Part shown: positions 35,955 to 45,726 of the stretch, piece by piece
Numbering within the stretch: position 1 is the first letter of the stretch
Layout: every line of letters starts with the position of its first letter
Assembly (NCBI GenBank): GCA_029262855.1
Contig: JAJCYP010000008.1
Location: 1-64,000, forward strand
Source: Bacteroidota bacterium
GTDB lineage: Bacteria; Bacteroidota; Rhodothermia; Rhodothermales; UBA10348
Length of the DNA stretch: 64,000 nucleotides
Direction: 5' to 3'
Translations under genes and position numbers: made by a program
The notes under the pieces: generated by a model
The model's database searches: none
What the model saw: only the letters and a program-made list of their open reading frames with translations
Told to the model about the DNA's origin: nothing

Positions 35955-37025
35955 ATGGAATTGACCCGGTTATCCCTGGATGGGATGCAGCAGTTGACCA
36001 CGAGTCTGGGCCATCCGGCCTACCGCGCCCGGCAGCTCTACCGGTGGGTCTACCACAGTCGCGTCGCATCCATCGACGAGATGAGCAACATGCCTGCGAG
36101 CCTTCGCGACGGGTTGGCGGCGGGGCACACGCTCGCCCGGCTGACGCTCCGTGAGCGTCAGCGATCCACGGATCAGACCATCAAGAGCCTGTACCAACTG
36201 GCCTCTGGCCGGTTGGTGGAGGCGGTGTTGATCCCGGACTTTGCGTCTGAGGACGATCGATACGGCGCGGGACCCGCCACGCGTTTGACGGTCTGTGTCT
36301 CCAGCCAGGTCGGCTGCGCCATGGCCTGCTCGTTCTGCGCGACCGGCCGAATGGGATTCCACGAAAACCTGAGCGCGGGCGAAATCCTGGAACAGGTGGT
36401 CCTGCTGAATGAACTGGGACAGGAGGAATTCGGGCGCCCGGTGACCAATGTGGTCTTCATGGGCATGGGCGAGCCGCTTTTGAACTACGACCAGGTGGTT
36501 CGGAGCGTGGATCTGATGCGAGACCCGGACGGGCTCGGCCTGTCCGGAAAGCGCATCACCATCTCGACAGTGGGTCTTGCGCGCCGCATCCGGAAACTGG
36601 CGGATGACGGTATCGAGGCCAACCTCGCCATTTCACTTCACGCGCCAGAAGACGCAAAGCGCTCCTCGATCATGCCGGTCAACCGGCACGAGAAGACCGA
36701 CCTTTCGGCGCTCAAGGATGCCGTGCAGTACTACTGCCGACAAACCTCCCGAAAGGTCACCTACGAGTACTGCATGTTCCAGGGCTTCAACGACGACCGT
36801 GAAGATGCGCGCAATCTGGTCAATGTCTGCCGATGGGCCCCGAGCAAGGTCAACTTGATCATGTATAATCCGGTCCCGGGACTGGGGTTTAATCGAACGA
36901 GTGAAGCGACGCTTGATGCGTTCATTCGCGAGGTCGTCGCCGGCGGGGTCCGCATCACGGTTCGCAGGAGCCGGGGACAGGACATCGCTGCAGCATGCGG
37001 GCAGTTGGCCGCTGACAACGGCTGA
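35955..37025 (+). CDS. rlmN: 23S rRNA (adenine2503-C2)-methyltransferase / tRNA methyltransferase RlmN
   Basis: This radical SAM enzyme methylates C2 of adenine 2503 in 23S rRNA and of adenine 37 in some tRNAs. The 356-residue protein has the CxxxCxxC cluster motif Cys121/125/128 (GCAMACSFCATGRMGF), the downstream GMGEPL motif and the HAPEDAKR segment. It begins 30 bases after ctaB. Confidence 0.96.
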   Translation: MELTRLSLDGMQQLTTSLGHPAYRARQLYRWVYHSRVASIDEMSNMPASLRDGLAAGHTLARLTLRERQRSTDQTIKSLYQLASGRLVEAVLIPDFASEDDRYGAGPATRLTVCVSSQVGCAMACSFCATGRMGFHENLSAGEILEQVVLLNELGQEEFGRPVTNVVFMGMGEPLLNYDQVVRSVDLMRDPDGLGLSGKRITISTVGLARRIRKLADDGIEANLAISLHAPEDAKRSSIMPVNRHEKTDLSALKDAVQYYCRQTSRKVTYEYCMFQGFNDDREDARNLVNVCRWAPSKVNLIMYNPVPGLGFNRTSEATLDAFIREVVAGGVRITVRRSRGQDIAAACGQLAADNG

Positions 37026-37089
37026 ATCCCAATCGGGCTGACACACCAGACCCCGCACTGCTTTACCGCTCACGCAACTTCGGCACACC

Positions 37090-37296
37090 ATGGCTTCGAC
37101 CCCATCGCGCAATCCCCTTCCCCGCTGGTTCATCGGATTTTTCGCATCCCTGATTGCGGTCGCGATTCTTCCGCGAACGGTTGTGCTGATATTCAGACGA
37201 ACCGCCGGCCGCATCCTGGCCGAGGCACTGGCCATCGCCCTCCTTGGATTCCTGAGCAATCGCGTGTCGTCAAGACCGCCACGCAGACGACGCTAG
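37090..37296 (+). CDS. Small hydrophobic protein of unknown function
   Basis: A 68-residue frame with ATG start encodes a basic peptide with two hydrophobic stretches (WFIGFFASLIAVAIL and LAEALAIALLGFL) and an Arg-rich C-terminus. It fits between rlmN and the convergent MFS gene, seven bases from the latter's stop, with coding-like base use. No ribosome site is clear, so it is only a probable gene. Confidence 0.45.
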   Translation: MASTPSRNPLPRWFIGFFASLIAVAILPRTVVLIFRRTAGRILAEALAIALLGFLSNRVSSRPPRRRR

Positions 37297-37303
37297 GCTT
37301 TGG

Positions 37304-38671
37304 TTAGGCTGCCGCTTCCGCGGGCTTCGGTGCCTTCTTCTTCAGGGCAAGCGCCGCCAACCAAACAACCAGTCCGGCCACTGCGACAGCCAGGAACCCC
37401 GTTCTGTAGCCCAGACCGCCCGGCACTGATGCGGCAACCGCACCCACGCCGGCGCCGCCGATGAGCTGGCCGACACTGATAAACAGCGTGATCAATCCCT
37501 GGGATACTCCCCGCTCCGCCACATTTGCGGCGGCGAGCAGGATATAGCTGAGCGCCGGCCCCATGATTCCCGCAAGCCCTGTGCCCAATAGAATGGTACC
37601 CAGATAGAAGAACTCGATGTCTTCTCCGCGCCAGCCAAGGATCGCGATGCCCGCGACGAGAATGGCCTGGCATACCAGGACCACCGGCCGCGAGCCCACT
37701 CTGTCCAGAACCCGTCCGGCCACCGGAGACGCGATGACGATGCTGACCACGAGCGGCATCAGCATGAATGAGGCGACCGATGTCGTAACCTGAAACGCTT
37801 CGATGGCAAGGGCCGGCAGAAAGATGAAGGCTGACTCGTGCAGCCCGGCGACAGCCGCGAGTGCACAGGCAATCACTACCTGTCGGTCCGAGAAGAGGCC
37901 CGGCCGGACGACCGGATCCACGGCTGTCCGCTCCAGTCGAATGAAGACGGGCAGGCCGATGGCAACCATCAGGAACGAACCCCAGACACGGGGATCAATG
38001 AGACTCGTTGCCAACTGCGATACGTCCAGCCGGTTGATGCCGTATGCCAGGCATACCAGGACCAGCCCGAGGAGCACAAGACCGCGGACATCCAGTGGCT
38101 TTCTCTCCTTACTTACCGAAGAGGGCAGTTGCCGTGCCCCCAGAAGCATCACAAGGATGGCCAGTGGCACGTAGGCCACGTAGATCAAGCGCCAGTCGAC
38201 CAGCAGTAGGAGACCTGCGAGAATGGGCCCGATAATGAACGCGACGCCAAAGACAGCCCCGAGTATCCCCAGTGCCTGACCCCGGCGTTCTTTTGGAAAC
38301 GCGTCTCCGACGACAGCCGCCGCGACCGGAAAGATGCCGGCGGCGCCCAGGCCTTGGAGCGCTCGCCCGACCAGCAGAATCGCAAAGGAGGGGGCGGCGG
38401 CAACAATCAGGGCGCCAATCGCGAAAAGCAACACGTCCATGACATAGATCAGCCGACGGCCATGACGGTCCGACAGCTTCGTCATAACGGGCACGCCAAG
38501 GAGATTGAAGAACACGAACGTGTTGAAGGCCCAGGCCACCGTGCGGTCATCGATGCCGTAGTGTGCCCGGATGGCGGGCAAAGCCGGGCCAAGCACCGCA
38601 ATGTCCAGGGCCGCGAGCAGAACGCCCAGAAAGAGCGTAATAAGGAGTCCGCGATTCGCTGGTTTGCTCAT
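37304..38671 (-). CDS. MFS transporter, DHA2-like drug:proton antiporter
   Basis: The 455-residue membrane protein has about 14 helices, with the MFS motif MTKLSDRHGRRLIYV between helices 2 and 3 and the antiporter-like LVGRALQGLGAAGIFP and GILGAVFGVAFIIGP motif C-like segment. These features are typical of EmrB/QacA-type efflux pumps. The start is the ATG at 38671 (MSKPANRG); the longer frame upstream is not hydrophobic and looks non-coding. The gene is divergent from the GH3 fusion, with a 175-base promoter region between them. Substrate unknown. Confidence 0.9.
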   Translation of the reverse strand: MSKPANRGLLITLFLGVLLAALDIAVLGPALPAIRAHYGIDDRTVAWAFNTFVFFNLLGVPVMTKLSDRHGRRLIYVMDVLLFAIGALIVAAAPSFAILLVGRALQGLGAAGIFPVAAAVVGDAFPKERRGQALGILGAVFGVAFIIGPILAGLLLLVDWRLIYVAYVPLAILVMLLGARQLPSSVSKERKPLDVRGLVLLGLVLVCLAYGINRLDVSQLATSLIDPRVWGSFLMVAIGLPVFIRLERTAVDPVVRPGLFSDRQVVIACALAAVAGLHESAFIFLPALAIEAFQVTTSVASFMLMPLVVSIVIASPVAGRVLDRVGSRPVVLVCQAILVAGIAILGWRGEDIEFFYLGTILLGTGLAGIMGPALSYILLAAANVAERGVSQGLITLFISVGQLIGGAGVGAVAASVPGGLGYRTGFLAVAVAGLVVWLAALALKKKAPKPAEAAA

Positions 38672-38846
38672 CCGGCCGGGTTGGGGGCAACGGGTTACGG
38701 TTTGGCGGGGCCTGCACAGACCGGGCCGTGGCCGAAGATCCGGCCTATCCCACTGGAAGGACAGTCCCGATTGCCGAAGATGCCGTGGAATGCGGATGGG
38801 CACATTTGATGAGCATGGGCGGCCTTTCAAGGACTATTTTTTTGTC

Positions 38847-41762
38847 ATGATGAAAAGCCTGCTCTCGCGCTTCTCCCTTTTTCTTTTTGCCGTGGCGATT
38901 GGCCTGCTGACTGGCTGCGACCCACCCCCAGAGTCCCCAGAAGAAGACCCATTCCCGGATCGCATTAATCTCGATCGGGCTGGGCAGACCTGGGCCGCCA
39001 ACACCCTGTCTCATCTGACGATCGAGCAGAAGGTCGGACAGCTTTTTTCTGTTCCTGCTCCGGTAGCGTTTGGGGCCAGCGATTCGCCTGCGAACCTGCG
39101 CGTGTTGGAGCTGGTCAGGGACCTTCAGGTCGGTGGTGTCATCTTCTTCCAGGGCACGCCCTTGTCGCAGGCCTCCTTCGTGAATGACCTGCAGGCCGCA
39201 TCGGCCATACCGCTCCTGGTCTCCCAGGACATGGAAACGGGGGCGGGAATGCGACTGACAGGGGCAACTCGTCTTCCTTCGGCGATGGCCATCGCGGCCT
39301 CCGGAGATCCCGACCTGGCCTACCTGGCGGGGCGCTTAACCGCAGCCGAGGCACGGGCTGTGGGCGTAAAGCAGGTGCTGGCACCCGTGGCCGACGTTAA
39401 TGCAAACGCAGGCAATCCGGTAATCGACACCCGGTCCTTCTCAGATCAGCCGGGGCTGGCTGCGGTGATGGTGGACGCGTTCGTGCGAGGCCTGCAACAT
39501 GGGGGGACGCTGGCGACTGCCAAGCACTTTCCTGGGCACGGCGCCACCAGCCGGGACTCGCATTTCAGCATGCCCGTCCTCGAAATGGACTTCGCGAGAC
39601 TGGACTCGGTCGATCTGGTCCCGTTTCGCGCTGCGATCGCGGCCGGTGCGTCGAGCGTTATGACCGCCCACGTGGCCTACCCGAATCTGGATGGCGGGCG
39701 CCGGAGACCGGCAACCCTGGCTCCACCACTGGTTAACGGCCTTCTGCGGGACAGCCTCGGGTTCGATGGACTGATTGTCTCCGATGCCCTGAATATGGCC
39801 GGAGTCAGGCGCGGGACGCCCGGGTCCGTCGCTGTCGACGCATTGCAGGCGGGTGTCGACATGCTCCTGATGTCCACCAACGTCAGAACGGCCCGGCGCG
39901 AGATTCTGGCCGCTGTAGCCTCCGGGACGATTAGCGTGGCAGATCTGGACGCCAAGGTCGGTCGCATCCTTCGCGCCAAGGCTGCCGCGGGATTGCATCG
40001 AGCTCGATTCACGCCGCTGGACGAGGTGAGACGGAACATTGCCAATGCGCAGCAGCGGGCCGTCACCGCCCGGATCGCCAGGGCGGGAATCACCCTGCTC
40101 GGCGATTCGACGTCCGCACCCGTCTCGGACCAACCCGGCCGGTCTGTCTTTGTGCTGGCGCTGTCTGACAGATCCGTCTCCGATCGGCATTTGGACTTCG
40201 TGAATGCACTGCGGGAGCGCCTGCCTGACGTCACCATTCGAACAACCCTCGTGGGCCCGGCCGAGGCCGCCACCGCACGGGATGCAGCGGTACGGGCCGC
40301 GCGCAATGCCGACGAGTTGGTCATCGTCGCTTATGCCTCGGCTTCCACTTGGCGACTCCGACCCCAGGCTGCTGCGCGCTTTCGTGGGCTCATGAGTGCT
40401 TCGGCTCGCGCCGCTCAGAGATCCCATCTAGTCGTGTTCGGAACCCCCTACGTCGCCGAGGACGCCCCAGTCGGCTCGACCGTCTATTTGGCCTACGGCG
40501 ATGGCCCGGCAGAGCAACGAGCGGCCGCCGACGCCCTGACCGGCCGGGCTGACGTTTCCGGCCGCACTCCGGTCCGGGTGTCCGCTGACCTCCCCGTCGG
40601 ATCGGGCGCTACCCGACTCGCCCGGTATCCTCGGGCGGCCGCTGCCGAGGAGGTGGGCATGGACGGTGTGGCGCTGGTGCGCATCGAGTCCCTGCTCGAA
40701 CGAGCGATCGACGACCACGCCTTTCCAGGCGCCGCCGTCGCCGTAGGGCGAGTCGGTGCGGTCACGCATCTTGCGGGGTACGGGACGCACACCTATGTCT
40801 CCCGGACACCCGTCACCGCCCTGTCGTCCTTCGACCTGGCGTCCCTGACCAAAGTGATTGCCACGACGACGGCCGTCATGCAACTGTATGAGCAGGGGCG
40901 AATTGACCTCGACGCCCCGGCCTCCCTCTACCTGCACGACTTCGGCAGGAATGGAAAGGAGGATATCACGATTCGGCAGCTTCTGACACACACGGCAGGA
41001 CTGACGCCCTTCAAGCCATTCTACTCGATGGGCCTTCGCTCCCGGGGCCGCGTCCTTGAGGCCATCTACAACGAACCTCTGGCCTACGAACCGGGGACGG
41101 ATTCCCGCTATTCGGATTTCGGCCCCATCATCCTCGCGGAGATCGTTTCCCGCATCTCCAAAATGGGCTTTGCTACCTATGCCCGGCGAAACATCTTCGG
41201 ACCCCTTGGGATGTGGCATACCGGATTCCGCGCTGTGGGTCGAGGCGCCCAACTCGACGCGGTTCCGACCGAGAATGACCAGTACTTCCGGTTTCGCGTT
41301 CTGCAGGGCGAGGTTCACGACGAAAATGCCTGGATCATGGGCGGCGTAGCCGGTCACGCGGGATTGTTCTCCACCGTGTCAGACTTGACGCGGTTCGCGA
41401 ACATGATGATCTCAGAGGGCCGCGTCGGGAGTGAGCAGTTCCTCAAACCGGCAACGATTCGCCTCTTCACCACGGCATTCGACACTACGGGCACCCACAC
41501 CCGCGCCCTGGGATGGGACACCAAGAGCCCCGAAGGGTATTCGTCTGCCGGGCACTCCTTCGGGCCAAGAAGCTTTGGCCACACCGGTTTTACCGGGACA
41601 TCCATCTGGTTCGATCCGGACGTGGCCCTCTTCGTGATCCTTCTCACAAACAGGGTCTACCCCACCCGCAACAACCGCGGACACATCCCTGTGCGACCCG
41701 CGCTGGCGGACCTGGTGCGGGAAACCCTCCTGGATCCCGCAGGCGCCAAAGTGACAGATTGA
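38847..41762 (+). CDS. Lipoprotein fusing GH3 glycosidase and beta-lactamase-like domains
   Basis: The 971-residue protein starts with a lipoprotein signal (LLTGC, Cys24). Residues about 50-390 are a GH3 N-terminal domain like NagZ, including KHFPGHGATSRDSH with the catalytic His region (from about 226). A second domain follows, about 400-600, and residues about 630-970 form a serine beta-lactamase/transpeptidase-like domain with SLTK (Ser666, Lys669), YSDFG in the YxN position and HTG (about 912). NagZ-type enzymes remove N-acetylglucosamine from peptidoglycan fragments. The fusion is consistent with cell-wall remodelling or recycling at the envelope, not drug hydrolysis. Similar two-domain proteins are known in Bacteroidota. 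Confidence 0.9.
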   Translation: MMKSLLSRFSLFLFAVAIGLLTGCDPPPESPEEDPFPDRINLDRAGQTWAANTLSHLTIEQKVGQLFSVPAPVAFGASDSPANLRVLELVRDLQVGGVIFFQGTPLSQASFVNDLQAASAIPLLVSQDMETGAGMRLTGATRLPSAMAIAASGDPDLAYLAGRLTAAEARAVGVKQVLAPVADVNANAGNPVIDTRSFSDQPGLAAVMVDAFVRGLQHGGTLATAKHFPGHGATSRDSHFSMPVLEMDFARLDSVDLVPFRAAIAAGASSVMTAHVAYPNLDGGRRRPATLAPPLVNGLLRDSLGFDGLIVSDALNMAGVRRGTPGSVAVDALQAGVDMLLMSTNVRTARREILAAVASGTISVADLDAKVGRILRAKAAAGLHRARFTPLDEVRRNIANAQQRAVTARIARAGITLLGDSTSAPVSDQPGRSVFVLALSDRSVSDRHLDFVNALRERLPDVTIRTTLVGPAEAATARDAAVRAARNADELVIVAYASASTWRLRPQAAARFRGLMSASARAAQRSHLVVFGTPYVAEDAPVGSTVYLAYGDGPAEQRAAADALTGRADVSGRTPVRVSADLPVGSGATRLARYPRAAAAEEVGMDGVALVRIESLLERAIDDHAFPGAAVAVGRVGAVTHLAGYGTHTYVSRTPVTALSSFDLASLTKVIATTTAVMQLYEQGRIDLDAPASLYLHDFGRNGKEDITIRQLLTHTAGLTPFKPFYSMGLRSRGRVLEAIYNEPLAYEPGTDSRYSDFGPIILAEIVSRISKMGFATYARRNIFGPLGMWHTGFRAVGRGAQLDAVPTENDQYFRFRVLQGEVHDENAWIMGGVAGHAGLFSTVSDLTRFANMMISEGRVGSEQFLKPATIRLFTTAFDTTGTHTRALGWDTKSPEGYSSAGHSFGPRSFGHTGFTGTSIWFDPDVALFVILLTNRVYPTRNNRGHIPVRPALADLVRETLLDPAGAKVTD

Positions 41763-41844
41763 TGCAGACGGAACCTCAGGCCAAGACCGGGGCTTGAAGC
41801 GCGGCGAGTTCCTTTTTCAGTCTACCCGAGTACACCCTCCAGTT

Positions 41845-42186
41845 ATGCCGACCTACACGTACAAACGCGAGGACGGATCTGTCTTTGAGATCGAGCAGCG
41901 CATCACGGCCGATGCGCTGGCCACCTGTCCCACAACGGGCCAGACGGTCACGAGAGTCATCACGGGAGGCACCGGCCTGCTTTTCAAAGGAACAGGCTTC
42001 TACCTGACGGACTACGCCCGCAAGAAGTCGACGGGCGGTCCGAGCGGGGAAGCTTCGGAGAGCAAACCGGCTTCGAAAAAAGACGGCAAGGAGGCCCCGT
42101 CCAAGAAGTCGGAATCGAAGGAATCGAAGGCTGTGCCCGCTTCGTCCTCGGACAGCAAGGGTTCGTCCGGGAGTAAAGACGAGTAG
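41845..42186 (+). CDS. FmdB-like protein with degenerate zinc ribbon
   Basis: The 113-residue protein begins MPTYTYKREDGSVFEIEQR, the FmdB/CxxC regulatory pattern, but the four zinc cysteines are reduced to one (Cys28, in ATCPTTGQ). The FKGTGFYLTDYARK segment is typical of the family. The last 55 residues are a Ser/Lys-rich, low-complexity tail, probably disordered. The start at 41845 is preferred to an upstream ATG because the family starts there. It follows the GH3 fusion by 82 bases. Confidence 0.82.
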   Translation: MPTYTYKREDGSVFEIEQRITADALATCPTTGQTVTRVITGGTGLLFKGTGFYLTDYARKKSTGGPSGEASESKPASKKDGKEAPSKKSESKESKAVPASSSDSKGSSGSKDE

Positions 42187-42220
42187 TCGCTTCCGGCCGG
42201 CAGCGTACCAGCCCGCATTC

Positions 42221-43561
42221 CTACCGCCCCCGCCCGCTCCTCCACCGCCGCACAGCCAATCGCCATTCCTGCTCCTGCTCCATGGACCGGCGGAGCACGT
42301 AGTGGGGCATCTCCAGTTCGTCTGGATATCCCTGAACCCGATCAAACACGAAGTACCGACCGGCGTTGCGTTCATCGTACGAGTAGAACCAGCGCAATTC
42401 GTCGATGGAATCTTCCTGGTACAGCGGTGGGCCCATGACGATGTAGATCATCCCACGGTCGGTCTTCCAGCCCTCCTTGAAACCGGAAAATGCCCGGTTG
42501 GCCTCCTCCACCCGGCCGTAGTACCGGGCGATGGCTCGTGAGGCAGCGACCGGGTCGCCCAGCGTCCGTCCCCAGAACGCGTCGAATGCCTCCTTTCGGG
42601 CGGCCGCCCCCGTGGCAGCCTCGACCCGGGCCAACTCATCCTCGGTCGCGATGTAGTCGAGCGCCTCGATCATCACGTCCAGGGACACGATCCTCGGAAA
42701 CCCCTCGGGCCGCACGATGAAGGATCGTCCGGTGCCTGTTCCGGAAGATCCGCACTCAGATGACCACGTGGCCGTCACCCGGTGTACCCCGAGTGATTGC
42801 GGCTCGGGCAGATCCCAGTCCAGGACTTGCCGCCCGGGTGCTTCGACGCGTCGATCGTGTACAGCCAACGTATCGGCGCCGTCATAGAGCGCCCCCCGGT
42901 AAACCCGCGAACCGAAAGGTGGCGTCAGTGTGAAGGGAAGCGATGGGACCAGGGTGTCGGTCGGGACCGACACGAACGTCCATCGCAGGCATCCAGGAAC
43001 GGAAGCGCGAACCATGAGACTGGCCCTGAAAGCCGGTACAGAACGCGCCATGTCAATCCCGACCAGCGGTTTATCACCTGTGCTGAGGTGCACCCGACCC
43101 ATCGAGGCTCCGTCGGCCTGAGTCCACGTCACGGCCTGCACCCGGGTCGCACTGCGATCACTCGAAACATCCCGAAGGACGACGCGGACCCGCGCGTCGG
43201 AATCCATCGAAACAGTTCGCGTCCGTACCACGCGCTCAAACGAGGTCAGGGTCTCCGGGGAGACGGCAACCAGCGAGTCGGTGTACTCCGAGACCAGGAC
43301 ATCGCCGATCTCGATCGTGTATTGCACGTGCGCCCGGTAGCCCCCCTCCGGCGCCGCCGAGAAGATCAGGGAGGCCGGTATCAGCCCAATCCGGACTTCG
43401 GCCTCGTTCGAATCTCCGGCCGGAACCACCTCGAGGTCAAAGGCAGGGACACCCTCCTCGAACGAGCGAGTCCACCCGTCTCCCTCACCCGTCGAGACCA
43501 GCCCCCCGCTGCAGGCTGCAACCGTCAGGGCCAGGACCAGGGCGATTCCCGTGCGGGTCAC
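42221..43561 (-). CDS. GWxTD-domain lipoprotein
   Basis: The 446-residue product begins with a GTG three bases after the tpiA stop, with an AAGGGG site in the end of tpiA, and a lipoprotein signal VAAC (Cys17). The N-terminal 250 residues are beta-rich. The C-terminal part has the GWxTD signature (EGWKTDRGMIYIVMGPP) followed by LRWFYSYDERNAGRYFVF, a domain common in Bacteroidota and related phyla; function unknown. Close coupling to tpiA is likely transcriptional only. Confidence 0.87.
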   Translation of the reverse strand: MTRTGIALVLALTVAACSGGLVSTGEGDGWTRSFEEGVPAFDLEVVPAGDSNEAEVRIGLIPASLIFSAAPEGGYRAHVQYTIEIGDVLVSEYTDSLVAVSPETLTSFERVVRTRTVSMDSDARVRVVLRDVSSDRSATRVQAVTWTQADGASMGRVHLSTGDKPLVGIDMARSVPAFRASLMVRASVPGCLRWTFVSVPTDTLVPSLPFTLTPPFGSRVYRGALYDGADTLAVHDRRVEAPGRQVLDWDLPEPQSLGVHRVTATWSSECGSSGTGTGRSFIVRPEGFPRIVSLDVMIEALDYIATEDELARVEAATGAAARKEAFDAFWGRTLGDPVAASRAIARYYGRVEEANRAFSGFKEGWKTDRGMIYIVMGPPLYQEDSIDELRWFYSYDERNAGRYFVFDRVQGYPDELEMPHYVLRRSMEQEQEWRLAVRRWRSGRGR

Positions 43562-43562
43562 C

Positions 43563-44315
43563 TCAGACCCCTTCTGCCGCTCGCACAATGGCCGCAAAGT
43601 CCTCTGCACTCAGGGCGGCGCCGCCAATCAGTCCGCCATCCACGTCATTGCGGGAGAAGAGCTCGGCCGCGTTCCCGGGCTTGACGGACCCGCCGTACAG
43701 AATGAAGATGTGGCGTCCGATCTCCTCACCAAACTGATCCACCAGCAGTCCACGGATGTGACCATGCATGGCCTCGGCCTGCTCGGGCGATGCGGTGCGT
43801 CCCGTTCCGATCGCCCAGACGGGCTCGTACGCTACCACGAGTCCGGACGGCCAGGCCGACGAAACGTCCTCCAACCCCTTTTTCAGTTGGGCGGAGACCA
43901 CATCATTCTGGACGCCGGCATCCCGATCTTCCAGCCTCTCTCCCACACAAACGATGGGGACGAGTTTGGCGGCGATGGCCTTGTGCACCTTGGCATTCAC
44001 CGATGCATCGGTTTCGCCGAAGTACTCGCGCCGCTCCGAGTGTCCCAGAATGACGTAGTGACAGCCAACCGAACGCAACATGGGTGCCGAAATGGCTCCC
44101 GTGAACGCGCCGGAGTCTTCAGCATGCATGTCCTGCGCCCCGACCCGAATCGTCGAGCCGTGAACCGCCGAAAACACGGCATCAAGACTGACGTAGGGCG
44201 GGCAGACGGCGACATCCACGCCTGAGGTTGCTCCCACGGCAGACACCACTGCCGAGGCCAATTGACGGGCGGCCGTCAAGTCGGTGTTCATCTTCCAATT
44301 TCCGGCGACTAGCAT
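43563..44315 (-). CDS. tpiA: Triosephosphate isomerase
   Basis: This glycolytic enzyme interconverts dihydroxyacetone phosphate and glyceraldehyde 3-phosphate. The 250-residue protein has NWKMN with the active-site Lys, ILGHSERRE with the catalytic His, AYEPVWAIGTG with the catalytic Glu and the phosphate loop YGGSVKPGNA. It lies in the middle of a long minus-strand gene chain. Confidence 0.97.
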   Translation of the reverse strand: MLVAGNWKMNTDLTAARQLASAVVSAVGATSGVDVAVCPPYVSLDAVFSAVHGSTIRVGAQDMHAEDSGAFTGAISAPMLRSVGCHYVILGHSERREYFGETDASVNAKVHKAIAAKLVPIVCVGERLEDRDAGVQNDVVSAQLKKGLEDVSSAWPSGLVVAYEPVWAIGTGRTASPEQAEAMHGHIRGLLVDQFGEEIGRHIFILYGGSVKPGNAAELFSRNDVDGGLIGGAALSAEDFAAIVRAAEGV

Positions 44316-44361
44316 GGCTCGAGATCTGGATTAGGTTTTCTTCAGGCAGGCAGGGAGCAGA

Positions 44362-45726
44362 CTACCGTCCACTCAGCGCCCGGAGTCTGGCGACAAGGTC
44401 GGCCTCCAGTTCATCCAGGGCAGCTCCTACGTATTTCTTGACGATTCGCCCTGACGGATCCACCAGAATCCGGGTGGGAATCAGATTCACATTGTAGGCC
44501 ACGGCCACCGCACTCTCCTGGCCGTCGGGTTCGAAAACGAAACGTCCCTGGAGATTCCTGCCATCGAGAAGCGCCTCGTTGTAGGCCGAATCGGGGTCCA
44601 CCGAAATGGAGATCGCCTCGAAAACATTCTCATCGAGCGCGTTGAGAATGGCCTGACGAAGCCCCAACTCCTCCTGGAATAGCGGGTGTGTCGGCGTGTA
44701 GAATTCGAGCATGTAGAACTGATCGGCGAAGGCCTCGCGGTCGATGACATCGCCGTTGACGTCAATGAGCGAGAACGCAGGAGCCGCCATGCCAGGCAAC
44801 AGGTTCTGACTTTCGTAGATGGCGCTGCCTGCCCAGTCCTTCCAGGCTGTGCCCGGATAGCTGGCCTGGAGTTCGCGGGCAGCCTGGATGGCCTCAGCCT
44901 GCTGGAGGCTGTCCATGTGAGCCACGACGACCTCCGCCAGCAGTGCCGCGTCCTTCTCGGGATCCTCCCCGTCGATGTGTGATCGGATGAAGGCCACCGC
45001 CGCGCCCTGCCCGCTCAGGCGGGCGACGGACCGCCGGACCGCCCTGACGATCTCCACCTTGCTCGGATGCGACCGGGACATCTCTGCGGCCCGGGCTACG
45101 GCCAGCGAATCGTTCCAACCCTCCATCATCACGACAGCCTCGGCATTGGCCACCAGAGACCCGAACGTACCCGGATAGGTCTGCTGCAGACTCCAGAGGA
45201 TCGAACTGGTCTGGCCCAGAAGGCGCCCCATGTCCTGCTCGGAGTAGTCGGGGTTCGACTGGACGAGTTCGAGCACCCCCCGGTTGTACTGTGCCTTGGT
45301 GTTCTTGTACGCGGACCATGCCGCGTTCTCCTTGGAGACGATCCGCACCGTCCGGCCGTCCAGCGGGAACGCCGCCGTCACACGGACCGAATCGCCATCG
45401 GCAATCACAATTTCCTCAATGGTCAGGGTCTGACCGCCGCGGGAGATCACGAGCGGGTAGATGCCCCTGTCCTGGGCCCGAACGCCCACCGCGAATCGAC
45501 CGTCGGCATCCGTCACGGCCAGGGCAAGGGTGTCGAGGTCGCCCTGCAGGTTGGACGCGATCACCACCTCGAAATCGGAATAGTCAGAGAGCGAGTCCGC
45601 GCGGATGGTCAAGCGCCCCGACACATGCGTGGACACTTGTGCCGTCGATTCAGCACCGCAGCCAACAAGCCACCCGGCCAGAGCAACAAGCACGACGGCA
45701 GAAAGTGACGGGGAAAGGAATCTCAT
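44362..45726 (-). CDS. Cysteine-less TlpA/AhpC-like lipoprotein
   Basis: The 454-residue product has a lipoprotein signal (LVGC, Cys23), an N-terminal beta domain of about 100 residues like those before many Bacteroidota thioredoxin-like proteins, a helical middle and a C-terminal thioredoxin fold (about 310-450). In the position of the redox CxxC the sequence is EFYTPTHPLFQEE, with no cysteine, and the cis-proline segment NLIPTRILVDPSG is intact. It cannot be a conventional thiol oxidoreductase. Its start overlaps the gatB stop by four bases (ATGA). Confidence 0.82.
   Translation of the reverse strand: MRFLSPSLSAVVLVALAGWLVGCGAESTAQVSTHVSGRLTIRADSLSDYSDFEVVIASNLQGDLDTLALAVTDADGRFAVGVRAQDRGIYPLVISRGGQTLTIEEIVIADGDSVRVTAAFPLDGRTVRIVSKENAAWSAYKNTKAQYNRGVLELVQSNPDYSEQDMGRLLGQTSSILWSLQQTYPGTFGSLVANAEAVVMMEGWNDSLAVARAAEMSRSHPSKVEIVRAVRRSVARLSGQGAAVAFIRSHIDGEDPEKDAALLAEVVVAHMDSLQQAEAIQAARELQASYPGTAWKDWAGSAIYESQNLLPGMAAPAFSLIDVNGDVIDREAFADQFYMLEFYTPTHPLFQEELGLRQAILNALDENVFEAISISVDPDSAYNEALLDGRNLQGRFVFEPDGQESAVAVAYNVNLIPTRILVDPSGRIVKKYVGAALDELEADLVARLRALSGR

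Noticed and set aside
38571-38846. N-terminal extension of the GH3 fusion overlapping the MFS gene
   Set aside because: The lipoprotein signal begins at 38847; the upstream part is Arg-rich and antisense to the start of the MFS gene.
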